DNA of 64,000 bases from Haliclona indistincta. Its lineage: Eukaryota; Porifera; Demospongiae; Haplosclerida; Chalinidae. The notes under the pieces were generated by a model. It was not told where the DNA came from. It searched no databases and was given only the letters and a program-made list of their open reading frames with translations. Position 1 is the stretch's first letter, and the number at the start of each line of letters is the position of its first letter. The stretch is from positions 9,677,047-9,741,046 of the forward strand of contig OZ024786.1 of assembly GCA_964017065.1 (NCBI GenBank), read 5' to 3'. This document shows positions 1 to 11,119 of this stretch, piece after piece. The translations under genes and the position numbers were made by a program.

Positions 1-804
1 GAAACTAAACCGAGTAGCCAGCGTTCCAGTGCTTCTAAAAGTCGTTCATCTGCCCAAAAGTCTGCTCGACTAGCAAATGAGAACGTACAAATAACCAGCA
101 AACCTCTGAAACTCGATTTCACACGTCCACCTCGTCTTCCACTCCGTCCACGCGGCCCTGCTAGCCAGAACTCGGCTCAAAACACAGACCCAGCGACTTG
201 CAACGCTCCCATAAACTGTACTCCTGGATATAATGACCACACCGTGAAAACAACAACAACAACCAGCAGGAGGAGCAAACCAGTCGTGCACAAAGACACC
301 GAGTACTCATCCTTTCAGCTTGCTCATCAAGCAGGAACTGCACAGACACCGGCTGACAACTCCCTCTGTAACTCAGTACACAAAAGAGAGGTAGCCAATG
401 GCAGCATAAACCAGCATAAAACACCCTCGACTCACCCGACCACAGCAAGTTTTCGACAAGAGAGAGAAACCGCCACACCTGGTGATTGTCACATTGCTCC
501 ACATATCTCTGAAACAGGCAGTGCTGGAGGTCCTCGAGTAGAGCAGCTGTGTAGCAGTCGGACACCTGCTATCAGTACACACTTGTCTGAGAAGTACGAG
601 GTAGTGGAATTCAAATCATTAATAACACCTAGCTTAAATGACAGTAGTCCTACATGTGTTTCTCCTTCAAGCATGCAATATCCACCACACTTTGCACTGT
701 GTGAAGTAATATGTTATATTGACTTAGATAGTTCCTTTCTTTATGCGACTGCCGGTGATAGTAGGAGTATGCTCAAACGACTCGACAGAATTCAATCTTC
801 TTGA
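1..804 (+). CDS. 3' part of a Ser/Thr- and Arg/Lys-rich low-complexity protein, 5' end outside window
   Basis: The frame is open from base 1 to a TGA at 802-804 (267 codons), with no need for the GTG near 244 as a start, so this is the end of a longer coding region. The protein starts Ser/Arg/Lys-rich and Pro/Arg-rich, passes through a Thr run near residue 83, and ends in a more ordered tail with CEVICYIDLDSSFLYATAG. No known domain is recognised. The last 150 bp recur at 40,204-40,510, where about 150 bp of other sequence splits the same stretch. I cannot exclude that part of it is intronic. An open frame of this length in AT-rich DNA is the main support. Confidence 0.5.
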   Translation, partial: ETKPSSQRSSASKSRSSAQKSARLANENVQITSKPLKLDFTRPPRLPLRPRGPASQNSAQNTDPATCNAPINCTPGYNDHTVKTTTTTSRRSKPVVHKDTEYSSFQLAHQAGTAQTPADNSLCNSVHKREVANGSINQHKTPSTHPTTASFRQERETATPGDCHIAPHISETGSAGGPRVEQLCSSRTPAISTHLSEKYEVVEFKSLITPSLNDSSPTCVSPSSMQYPPHFALCEVICYIDLDSSFLYATAGDSRSMLKRLDRIQSS

Positions 805-2290
805 TATTGTTTGTTGTCCTGTCTTTCTTCAAAATACTTGGATAGCTTGCTCGGTCTGAGTTTGGCTGAGATTTTGCCTTGCACTTGCTATCGGGCACAG
901 CAGCAGCAAAACAGCGTTTACTCTTCCCACAAGCGTAGTTAGTTTAGCACTCACAGGTATATGTGTGATAACGATGATGATAATACTACTTGGGAATAAA
1001 ATTAATAATAAATTGAGAATAATAAAATTAAGAATGGTCATGGATGAATGCTAGTTTGCTAGTTTTCCAGACCGGAGAGGTATGGACGGATAATGTTCAT
1101 AAAATTTACCCTACCTCCTCGGACAACACAACTGTTTTCACCCAGATCATCCTCCCGGCAGAGAGGACATATATTCTGGGTTGGGACTGCAGTATCAACA
1201 CAGGCTCTGCACCCAAGGATTGACCACAGCTCATTGAATAAATTACTGCGGAGTAATTGATTGCTCTCAGCATACATTGCACTTATATAAATATAATTTA
1301 TATAAGCAAGCAATCAGATCCATCGTGTTTTCCAGTCAAGCATAGAGTTGGCTGGCATGTGCATTGTTGACAGTACCAAACGCTCTCTTTTCTTCGTGGT
1401 GGTACACGGTGTCTATGGCAGTACACACATTGCTTGCTGCTTTAGTGTGTAGTGGGGAGGTGTAGTGGGGAGTTCTTAGTTTAATGAGCACGTTTGTGCT
1501 CCCGTTAATTTTTTAAGAAGCCACACCCACTTCCGGTCAATTTCAATCTATTTTGCGTAATGTTTTTCCTTGAATGGACGGATATTGTGTGAACTACATG
1601 AACCACCAGCTGTAAGGAATAGGGATAGAGTTCAGTCAAATTGTCAGAGAGAATAGTATGCTACTCATTGTTTTCAACTGTGATAATTATGCTACTCTTT
1701 GTCTGGTAACATAAATGAAAGCTTCATTCTCCTAAAATGATGCTGACAAAATGAGCGGAGGAGTAGTTTCATGTGCTCAGATTGTTCTCTGTGAGTAAAT
1801 AAGCATAATAGTAGTACCATGATAACACTGATAACCTAACAAGGGAACGAGATTCTTGGTGTATATGGCAAGTACATTGGGAGAGGCAAAATTGGTGGTA
1901 AAATCATTAATTATTTTGGTGACTACAGTTATTGTTCGGTCTTAACTCTGCGCACAAATTAATTGCATCTGAATTAATTATTCATGTGGCTCCACCCACA
2001 ATGCGAAATTTGAGCAGAAGGCGCAAGAAGGTGCAGGAGATGGACATAGTTGTGTTCTCCCTTTGCCGTCTTTGGCCTCCCAAACTTCAAATGGAACTCT
2101 TAGTAAACTAAATTATGATTTAAAAAATCATAAAAATTATTAATACTCTCCCAACAACTAACAATCGAATGCTAGATATTAGCTAGCATTAGTTCTTTGG
2201 ACCCTCTCTGTCTTGTCAGTCGGTCCTGAAATACAGCTGTGATAGCATTTCTCTCAAGAATGTCAGTGACCCTCAGCATGAGATGGAGAA
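604..2290. repeat. Mosaic repeat A, copy 1
   Basis: About 627-800 and 930-2,290 match 40,204-40,510 and 40,960-42,200 with few differences, in the same orientation. Copy 1 carries about 205 bp (1,987-2,191) that copy 2 lacks; part of that piece, starting TGGCTCCACCCACA, recurs near 59,104. A third partial copy lies at 17,207-17,670. No open frame is supported in 830-2,290. No terminal repeats were found, so the element type is unknown. Confidence 0.75.
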
Positions 2291-2469
2291 TGTCGGTAAT
2301 ATTGCGTAATGTTGCCGCTGTGAGTAGGGGGTTCTGCTTATGCTGTTATCAACCTGCCGTTGGTGTGGCATGGAAGCTTCTGTCTTCATAATTAGTACAT
2401 GTATACGATGTGAGTCTAATTTATATGTATGCATAAGTTAGGCTTAGTGTATTGATAATAATTAAGTCT

Positions 2470-3395
2470 ATGACAAAAAGAGTACTTTGCATCTTCTTCA
2501 TTTAAGCTCAATAAACTTCTCTACTAATTCTTTGTCATCGGTTTCTCCTGAAAGCTGAGAACAGAATGGATACACAATGCCGTGCCCCTGTGTTCGACAT
2601 GATAACTATATTTATGACCCCTGATTTATTTAGTTTTCCAAGCACCATTCATTTCAAGGTATTATTCCAAAGACTCTGTAAGACAAGGTTGGAGTGGAAT
2701 TACCTACTAACGAAAGTTAAACTCGAAATTGCTCATGTGAGCACTTGCAGCCGTGTTCTTGTTAGAGAATAGGTCAAAGAGGTGAAAAATGGCCGACGCC
2801 ATCATTTCACAGTACGATGTGAGAAGCCATAATACGAAACATTTGATCGGCTTAGTCCATCCCGCCCATGTGAGTGTTGTAGTCGACAAGTACGGATGGC
2901 TTTTGTATTGCCTCTATTCCTCTTGTTGAATGCCTTGACCTCTTCTGTAAATTGGACATGGTATTGTCATTACCGGTTGAGAGCATGGTGACTAATCTTT
3001 TGTCCATCCATTGGAGAGCCAGGACACCATCAGATAGTCTTGATGTTCTGACTTGGCCCTTGGGTAGCTTTTCTCAAAAGGTTGGTAGCATTCCTCTGTG
3101 ATCTACTCGAGCTGTGCCACAAGCTCCAAATCACAACCGTTTTTAAAATCATGGAACAACGTAGGACTAGTTAGTAGTTGTCCATGTATATGTGATGATC
3201 TTTCTCCAGTCCTTCCAGCAATTTCATCACGACTGCATATAATATCCCATTCTCATCTACATCCAGGGTATCATCTTTTCCTACATGTACAGGTAATGAT
3301 TGATGTACAGGTAATGCTTTCAGCATGTGTCAAGAAACACAGATAATAGCCTACCCAGGTGTCCCAATGATGGGTGTGTCTAATGTCATGTGCCT
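2470..3395. repeat. Repeat B, copy 1
   Basis: The run from GACAAAAAGAGTAC (2,470) to about 3,245 matches 14,028-14,640, and 3,335-3,395 matches 13,597-13,655. The two blocks are in opposite order in the second copy, so one copy has been rearranged. No coding frame is supported. Confidence 0.7.
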
Positions 3396-5608
3396 GAATG
3401 GCACTCACACAGGATTCATTACTTTCCATCCTGAATGGAGAGAGTAATAAGCATAATTTCAGGTAATAAATGCTCCTAAATTAACACATGTCTACCTGGC
3501 AATACCAACACTCATTATCAGTCCTCGTATATCTAGTAAACTCTGCAAGGAATAAAGCTGTGTAATCACTGCACGTTATTATCCATGTGGGTGCATTCAT
3601 GCTTGAATAGAAATGCATTCACACTATCCTACTTTTGCCTCATAGTTTCAGGTAGGTTGCACACGTACAGATTTGTAGGATCTTGTAGATGTTTCTGTAG
3701 GACAAAAGTAAAATCATTCATAACAACAGAACTGGTGCATTATCTTTTAGGTGCACTTTCCGACTTGAAAAAGCGACTTGAAAAATCTTAAATTATCATG
3801 AGCTTGAAAACTGAAGGAGGAATGGTAGAGATGATAGGTACATGCTACACTTCGGCTGTGCACAAAGTGACCTACTGCTCATTCTCATACGCTACTGCAA
3901 CCGAAATTATTATTTAACTTTAAACTCTTTATTATAACAACAATGGCAATTCCTATAGAGTTAAACCGGAACTGAAGAGAAATCATGAGTCTTGAACCAC
4001 CTGCAATATTAACATTTATAAAATGGAGCTAGTTTGCTTTAACAACAAGAACTGTAGTCCAGTGTGGAGCACCAGAAGGCTGAGAGATAGTAGATGATGA
4101 ACCTATCCTCCGTCTTTTCTTAGCCATTGTTGTGCCTTCCAGTGGTATATCTAGGATTTGGCAGAAGTAAATATTGGCGCGCAAAGCGCGGCCGAAAATT
4201 TTGCTAATTGTTCATGATCAAATAATTTTCGCTTATTTTGAAAGTATGACGTGTAAGTAAAATTATGATGATGCGATGATAAACACAACATACGTGCTAT
4301 AGGCTCGACTATAAGCACTGTGTCTCGATCTCAGTCTTCTGCCTTCTTAGATACATGATACATGTATTAATCGATCGGTCGATCGGTTCTTCGGTTTGAT
4401 CGGTTCTTTCTTTCCTGGTCAGATTATTTTATAATACAAAAGTTGTTATAATAAATATTTTTTAACATTTATTATAACATCAACTTTGCTGAAAATCTGT
4501 GGGTGGTTGACCAGAAACCGGGATAGCAGTGCACTTGCATGGTCTTAATCCAAAGCAATTTCAATTTGTAATTTCAGATATGGATCTTCTTTTTACTAAC
4601 ATGACTCACTTGGGCGGTTCTTCTTGCCTGACATCATAACTACTGCTTATACGTTTGCCGATGGACATGACAGAATCTAGCCTCGCCTCCAGGCCACTCC
4701 CCCAGAAGTATCTAATAAGAAGATAGTCTAGTCTTCTAATACGTTCACCATACGTAATCTGCGTGGATGCCGTCTGCTGAACTCATCGATAGCTTCTTCA
4801 ATGTTCAAGGTTATGACAACCCAGTGTCCCACTTAGTTGTACGCATGTACTGCAATGTTGATTGGAAGACTAGTAATGATTCATGTTGTATGCAGAAAGA
4901 GTAATATTGATGTTCATCCAGGTTTCTAAGCATTTTTGCAGCCACATTAGCTATGTGCACTGGTTGGGGTTTTAGAGGTTGATGAAGGAGCCGAAAATCA
5001 GCATTTTCACATCACATGAATATTGATATCTCTCTAAATCACACCCTAAAGTGTGCTATTGATATACAGTCATGTATTTCATGTGTTTTGCTATTTTCTT
5101 TTGCTCAGGAACAAGCTGTTACATTTATTTTAGGTTTTTTCCAGACTACTTCTGGTTTTCCTAGGTTGGTGGTGGGCCCCGCCAGCCTAAATATTTCCAC
5201 CTCTCCTGTGTTCGTGATTATTAGTTCTCTTTTGGCTCACCAGCTCTTTCATTGATTGTAATTTTATTAATATTATTGTGTTAAACAAGCACGTGAATCG
5301 CTGCGACCCGCGTCAAACTGATTGACAATGTGTTACTATGAGTGGTTTATATATTTACGGTATCAGTATTCCACTGCGAACTTATCATAGAGCCTCTGAA
5401 AAATGAGTAATCTAACAAAATTTATTTATGTAATGATATTCATGAGATCTTATTGTGAGGAAAATAAAAGCTTCGACGTACATGATTGCACTTCTCTCTC
5501 AGGCTCGTTCCAGAACATTCGACTAAAGCAGCACGCCCATTCGCCTTGTTATGATCATAATAGCGTGCGTACACCCTGATCAATTATTTCTACAAAAAAT
5601 TAACCATA
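3396..5608. other. Non-genic AT-rich stretch
   Basis: No supported gene. It contains a perfect 12-bp-arm palindrome at 4,443-4,480 (GTTATAATAAAT and its complement), tandem CGATCGGT/GATCGGTTCTT motifs near 4,374-4,410, and the hAT-like end at 4,135-4,215. Confidence 0.6.
4135..4215. mobile_element. hAT-like element end (relic)
   Basis: CCAGTGGTATATCTAGGATT followed by a GCGCGCAAAGCGCGG palindrome resembles the widespread CAGTGGCGTATCCAGG terminus of hAT elements. Similar sequence is at 29,042-29,130 and 56,826-56,920, there as CAGTGGTGTATCCAGGAATT with a GGCGCGCAGAG block. Family assignment is from memory of that motif. Confidence 0.4.
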
Positions 5609-6117
5609 ATGAACGTTTCATCAAAGATGCTGCCTCTCGCTCTTGTCGTAGCTGCGGCTATCAACTTTCAATTTACTCAAGGGTCGTCAGTTATTGATAC
5701 TTGTGCGGTTACAGCAAAAATTATAAATAGCAACTCAGACTCAGGAGGATCTGACTGTGGTAAGCACTCAGCTAGTGTTGATTCCTTTTTTACATGCAAA
5801 TTAACACAGAAATCTTTCACTGTTTACAAAATAAATCAGCGGAATTATGGAGTTATGTGTGTTCACTACTAGCCAGTGTGAAGGAATTGTTTTATGGAAC
5901 AACATTCCGTATGTTCATGGTAGACAAATCAGAGCTTCCCGATGGACTGCATATGAAGAATGGGTGTTACTGGATGGTTTTTCCTGACCGAGTGAATGTT
6001 GTTGAGGGTGAGATACAGCGCTTTCTTGTTCAGGAAGGCTGGGGGGTGAAGGAAGCTCTTTGTTTTAACAATATTAATTTTGGAAGAGCTAAAAGTTGTG
6101 TCCTCATCAACAAGTAG
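5609..6117 (+). CDS. Two-exon gene for a small secreted Cys-containing protein
   Basis: Exon 1 is 5,609-5,759 (ATG after an A-rich leader, 50 codons plus one base). The 50-bp intron 5,760-5,809 has donor GTAAGC and acceptor TTAACACAG behind a pyrimidine run. Exon 2 is 5,810-6,117, ending in TAG. The phases join exactly, giving 152 residues. Residues 1-25 form a signal peptide: a short polar start, the hydrophobic core LPLALVVAAAINF, then a polar stretch before GSS. The mature chain has seven cysteines (about 32, 50, 55, 68, 103, 135, 147), so disulfides are likely, and a short segment WMVFPDRVNVVEGE in its C-terminal half. No family is recognised. Secretion is inferred from the signal peptide only. 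The ORF at 6,675-6,965 might be a further exon or gene, but nothing joins it. Confidence 0.6.
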
Positions 6118-7024
6118 AATGCAATATTTTTTGTTGACTAGAGTCATATGTATAGTAGTGTAATTGAAATACAAATTGCAACATCCAACCTAGTAAAAAT
6201 GGTAGGTTGAAATCATAGCTGAATGCTCGGAACAAGATAAAAATGAAGTTAAAACAAATTACACAAAAGTCTAGAAATATTACTATAACTAGCTGCGTGA
6301 CTCTAGCGACCATATGTAACTAAAAAATTATTAATCATTGTAACCAAACAGAACTTTCATCACGCTACAACAATCTTGTCAACAATGTCTCTTTAGCAAC
6401 CAATGCCTTCAACGAAAAACACTTAAAGCACACAAAGCTTCTAGCCTTCTAGTGATCAATGCTGAACTGTCTGATAGTACACAGACCGAATCTAATACCA
6501 ACAGGCAAACACGCACAGTGCTCTGTAAGAGTGATGACACTTAGTCGATACTACAATGTCGATACGTTATAATTATAACACAGAAGTATTTGACACAGAA
6601 GTATAGTTATTTATAAGTGACACACATAGCACAAGTGATTTTGTTATTCACGTAACTGATAGCGCTGTCCAGAGTTGCAGGTCCTATTTGTACACAGAGC
6701 GCAAAACTATAGTGTACAACTGAACATCGTTATAAACCGTAATGGTTTTGATCCCTCATCAACAACCAGTGCAGAGGAATATGCGAGGAGGAAATTAATT
6801 TTATATTCCATAATAAATTATATCACATGTTCAAACAATCCGGCCATTTATGCGACTGTAGTGAAGCTTGACGATCAGCTTAATCCCAAAAGTACACCAG
6901 CACTGAACTGTATCTGCCCTTGCCATTTCTGCGCCAACACCTGTGAGCTATGCGAGACTACCTAAATTGAGCATACAATCTACTTCCATTGTTATTTGGT
7001 CTATATTTAGAGCACCTGTGACTA
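6118..7024. other. Non-genic, with one weak ORF (6,675-6,965)
   Basis: The 96-codon plus-strand frame at 6,675-6,965 follows a TTGCAG acceptor-like site and ends in a Cys-rich tail (CICPCHFCANTCELC). It could be a terminal exon, but no donor partner was found and no family is recognised. The rest shows nothing. Confidence 0.3.
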
Positions 7025-7027
7025 CTC

Positions 7028-7665
7028 TCAGCTAGGTTGTCTACAATGAAAGCAATGTGGTTTCTTCTTCTTGCGAGATACAGACAAGGCCTCACTATAA
7101 GCTGAACTGCTGTAGTCTTGGTGCTTCCTCTCTTCATGGAGAAGACGCTCCGTCACAACTTCTATCTTGGGAACTTCAAAGTTTGCTTCTAATGCAGTAT
7201 TAAAAGAATCTGCCAAGCTAGCTAATAGATGACCTACAGTACCGCTCACGAGTAAGTGTACTCAAACCCGCGGGCTAACCGCGCGTAACTCGGGGGTGCT
7301 CTCGGGTCCGTGAACGTGTACACGCTGCCCGCACCACACTAACCCATGGTCCTCATCCAGCCTTGCATGCACTCGCGCCTTCTAGATAGCTAGGCAGACT
7401 CACGTTGTCGTTGTGTGACTTTCGCGAGCATATACAGTTCTCGTACGTATCCGCACCAGCGCGTGATGCACTCTGTGTTCGCATCTACCAGCGGTTAATG
7501 ATCCACGGTTCCGCGGGCAATACAAAATGACCCCCGGGTTGCCTGCGAGTCTCCCGCGGGTGTTGGTCTACTTACTCGTGAGCGGTACTGTACTTGGTCC
7601 TGCTCTTCAATGGAATCACCAAACAATTCAGTTAACTTGCGGATATGCTCTTGTACACCACAAGA
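7028..7665 (-). pseudogene. Copia-type Gag relic, split by a MITE
   Basis: On the minus strand the two flanks of the MITE at 7,237-7,590 read as one Ty1/Copia Gag segment. Upstream (7,593-7,665) is VQEHIRKLTELFGDSIEEQD. Downstream (7,028-7,236) come HLLASLADSFNTALEAN, VPKIEVVTERLLHEERK, a basic run and the start of a CCHC zinc knuckle (CFHCRQP), where a stop truncates it. These blocks are characteristic of Copia Gag (a VQEHI / LLASLP-SFN / ALEAN / LLHEE order recalled from the family). Further upstream the frame is lost. No protease, integrase or reverse transcriptase follows, so it is a dead fragment. Confidence 0.75.
7237..7590. mobile_element. TA-flanked MITE of Tc1/mariner-pogo type with GC-rich core
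   Basis: Perfect 21-bp terminal inverted repeats (7,237-7,257 and 7,570-7,590), beginning CAGTACCGCTCACGAG, are flanked on each side by TA (7,235-7,236; 7,591-7,592). Removing the 354-bp element and one TA restores the reading frame of the surrounding Gag relic. The interior is GC-rich (several CCGCGGG-type blocks), unlike the AT-rich neighbourhood. There is no coding capacity. A CAGT start and TA duplication fit a Tc1/mariner or pogo transposase acting in trans. Confidence 0.85.
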
Positions 7666-7669
7666 GCAT

Positions 7670-8690
7670 CACTCATATTCACTCTAGTCTACTTTGAGTG
7701 CTAATACTCAGATCTTCCTATTGGATACTTGAGGAGTTTGTGTCACAGCTAGTTCTACTATTCTATCTTACTCTCCATTTGGTAGGCTATGCAACCTCTT
7801 CATTGACTTGTTTATCTTTACCTGAATCCAGGTAGATCTAGTTGTCTGATGCATATTTGGCATTTCTCAGCCAAGGTGTGGTCATTCAAACCTAGCAATG
7901 ATTCACAAAGGTCATTAGTGGGTTTTAACTCAGTCATGACCATTCTCGCGTGGGGATCTGGATTCTAGTTCAACCTATCTGATAGGTATTCTTATAAGTG
8001 GAATGAGATTAACGATGACCTGTAATGCATTGCATATGGTCTCTGGAGATGGTAAAATAAAGGTCAAGAGAAGGTACGAGTAGCACAATTTGGATGAAAA
8101 CTTCTATGCTGGTCATTACAGTAAACTGCTTCGTGACGTTAGAACCAATCTATGTTATCAACACTAGCAATCGTGGAATATTGCTATTACTTTGCTTTTC
8201 ACTGATATGTGGCACAAATCTATCATGTGTATCAGAAGATACACAAGCTCTAATCTATTCAAAATTTTCGTAATCCACCTGCTACTAAATGATGCAATTC
8301 TGTTTTGCATGAAGCATTGGCAGCAGACATCATCTGTCATATCAAATGTACCTACGCACCTTGGAGTAAGGGAAAGGAACATAACTATAAAATATGTACT
8401 AACTAGCACTAGCATATTATTCATGCCTCTTGTATTCATCTGGCTATGATGGATTGCAGCTGAGAAGGAATAACTATTGCTTCTAATTGCATAGCAATAA
8501 CAAGTTTAATATCGTCTCTATCTATGAATTGTAATACTCTATCTAAACTAGGTATCAAGGTTACTATGTTCTTCATTAAACTCATATGTCACCACTGTTG
8601 AATTCAATTTCTATGAAGGCTCACGATTAGGACAATTATAAAGTTGTTTACATGTTAGCAGAAATTTCAGCCATGACTTCTAAGTAGCTG
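7670..8690. other. Non-genic
   Basis: Overlapping frames on both strands at 8,164-8,449 are not convincing on either. Nothing else seen. Confidence 0.4.
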
Positions 8691-8691
8691 C

Positions 8692-9042
8692 TTAATCGTC
8701 TTGTGAGTGAATCCTAACCTTCTCAGAGTCCGCCGTAACGTTGAAGAGTCTACTTGAACTTGATTAGTTGCTGTCAATAGTTACTGGAGCTCATTTAGGT
8801 ATATTCCTGGCTTATCTAGCGCCCCTTGCACCAGGAATGCCTCGTCAAATTCATTCAGCAACCGATCAGGACCATTCTTCACAAATCTTGACACGCTGCC
8901 CGTTTGCTGAAACCTTTCTACATATCGCTGCACAGTTCTTTTGCTCACTAACATAGTCAAACAAACATCATGCCATGAACATTTTTCATCCAAACAATGC
9001 TTCACTGCAAATCATCCGAATATCCTTTCGTGCTTACAATGG
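8692..9042 (-). pseudogene. Tc1/IS630-like transposase, N-terminal relic
   Basis: Minus-strand pieces in order: MSIVSTKGYSDDLQ (9,042 downward); then after a frameshift a helix-turn-helix region with TMLVSKRTVQRYVERFQQTG, typical of the paired-like HTH of IS630/Tc1 transposases; then EAFLVQGALDKPGIYLNELQ; then after a stop DSSTLRRTLRRLGFTHKTIK, the second HTH. The DDE domain that should follow to the left is missing. Frameshifted and truncated, so inactive. Confidence 0.7.
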
Positions 9043-9212
9043 ACATGATATTGCGTAAATTGCGTTCTCTCACCAGACCACGCCCTTTTTAACTAAACTC
9101 ACACGCAGGTCACATGAAAATAATATCAAACATTAGTCACGCTGCGACAAGGGACCTGCGAAAGGCTGTACCTATGGAGGCTATGAAGAGCTGTCTACCA
9201 TACCAATCAAGC

Positions 9213-9556
9213 TCATGGAATTGGATACTGAGCGGCTATGAACTCATTCAGAAAGCTGGTAAGTTGTGTTGCAATGCACCCTCTCATCCTTTTTAGCTTA
9301 ACTTTGACCCTGTTCCAGTAAGATTCTATATGCTGTGTTACTGGGTCCACAAAAATTAGGGAATTGTTGATTGTAGCTTGGCTAGAGACGTTCGCCAGGC
9401 TTGCTGTTGATTGTAAGCTTCCCACTGATTGGAGTGCACTACAGTACCAGGTACCTTGGGCCTGGTACTGATAGGCAGCAGTGTTAGAGCATCACGTTGT
9501 TGCACGATCTCCATATAGCCTAGTGTCGTAGCGTGTGTAGTCGTGTCCAATTATCG
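9213..9556 (-). pseudogene. Merlin (IS1016/ISXO2-like) transposase relic, copy 1
   Basis: Two overlapping minus-strand frames carry the C-terminal half of an ISXO2-type DDE transposase: GYMEIVQQRDALTLLPI, then VVHSNQWEAYN, then after a frameshift IFVDPVTQHIESYWNRVKVK with the catalytic Glu in ESYWN. The family's central HSDQW Asp is Asn here, which should abolish catalysis. The 110 bp to its left (9,130-9,240) match 52,320-52,430 next to the second Merlin copy, so both derive from one element. Confidence 0.75.
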
Positions 9557-9559
9557 AAG

Positions 9560-10700
9560 CATCTTTTTGTTCCTACCAATTCAAATGTTCATGAACGTCG
9601 GCCGCCGAAGCCGATCCTACCCACCAGCACTACAGCTCACAGAGGAAGGGACGAAAATCAGCAGAGAGTAAAAGAGTTTGTAGAGGATATCATGCATAGT
9701 GTACACGGCATGTGATCCATCCTGGTTTCATCATTAACGTTTTTAAACTGTTGGTGATTTTTCTGAGTGCTAATATTATTATTATTATGACAAACTCAAC
9801 ACTCGTGTACAAAACTCAACAGGCAAGTAGTTCATAAAATTTAAATTTCTTGCAGCTTGTGGGGCCTGAGATAAATGAGTTCAATATATACAGAAGACGG
9901 CATTGATTTTTAGAAGGAACTTACCTCTCTCTCTCCTTCTCTTCCCTCTCCTCCTCTTCCCACTCCCTCCTCGTCTTTGGTGGTCTGGACAGCAATGGAC
10001 ACGAAAGTTAACAAATTATCAATCGATATTCAACACTCTAGCTCAATTTTTTACTTACCTTATGTCTAAATTTTTCCTAACAGGACAGGCATGAAAGACA
10101 GCAATTGAATTTAGTCAACTGATTTATGTGCTTACTGTTAAAGAATCAATAGCATCTTCTGTAGTAATTACACATTAACGGTGGCTTAAACAAAGTGATT
10201 CACTAACCTACATTGCCTCATTATACTCACTATACCTTTTGTACAAGACATATTCGAAGGACTGGATACTGACAATGAACTGCTTTTGAACTGCTGCTAT
10301 GAACTGCAATGAACTGCTTATGCTTATATGAACAACTTATATATCACCCATATCGCCAAACATGGCTCAACATGTTTGTAATACCATTTTTTTAAAGAGG
10401 CGCCTTATTAATCAAAGCATTGTTTAGAGAAAAACGCCAAGCTAACACACATACCACAGCTAGCATTAGATACTGTGCATTAGGTCTAGTGAATATTCTA
10501 AGTTCATTTTGACTCTACACATTAAGCACAAGGGCACAGTTGCAACACATGAACTAGGTACCAATGGTTTTCATGCCTCTGCCGATTGTCTTGCAACTGC
10601 TATGACAATTATAACTTGTGCAAGACATTTACCCATAGGTTTCAACGAACCACATTACTTTCTTCTCTGCTATCATTCGCCGACTTCATGCAATAGCCTA
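9560..10700. other. Non-genic
   Basis: Pyrimidine-rich tract CTCTCTCTCC at 9,925-9,970 and direct repeats of GAACTGC around 10,280-10,315. No supported gene. Confidence 0.5.
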
Positions 10701-10701
10701 C

Positions 10702-11115
10702 CATGGTTGTAGTTGCGAGCTGCTGCTGAAGAGACTCAATGTTTTGCTCTTCTGTGATGGTAGACTGGAGGGTATCCATAGCAGAGGACTGAACTGTCTT
10801 ACCTTGCCTGATCTCCAATCAAAAACGTTATGCATATTGACAACCATTATACTAACAACATTAAATGCTCACCTCGAGCCTTGCAGTGCCATTGCACTGT
10901 AGCATTTTCTCACAACCACTAAGCTTGTGCATCTTGTTCTTTAGGCGAGATGCAAAGCTAGCAATTCTATTCACTAGCCTGGTTACTGAGCGACAAACCA
11001 ACAAAAGTAGTCTGTCTTGGTTTTCACTGTTGAATGCCTGGAGAGCAGAGTTGAATTTTGGGATCTCCAGGACACACACCTTGTTGTTGGTCAGTGTTAA
11101 AGGCAAAACACACAC
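10702..11115 (-). CDS. Two-exon gene fragment, helical/coiled-coil-like product
   Basis: Exon 1 runs from about 11,115 to 10,873 on the minus strand and ends in GAG with donor GTGAGC. The intron is 10,872-10,789, with acceptor TTCAG. Exon 2 is 10,788-10,702 (29 codons, SSAMDTLQSTITEEQNIESL and a Gln-rich end), followed by donor GTAGGC. Phases are 0-0 at both joins, which supports real splicing. Exon 1 includes LLVCRSVTRLVNRIASFASR and looks helical. The true 5' start and later exons were not found. A short piece around 11,090-11,150 resembles 16,720-16,790 and 43,215-43,280. No family recognised. Confidence 0.4.
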
Positions 11116-11119
11116 ATCT

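Noticed and set aside
8164..8449. Membrane-protein-like frames on both strands
   Set aside because: Both strands are open over the same bases and neither has splice partners or a recognisable family; AT-rich sequence easily gives hydrophobic frames.
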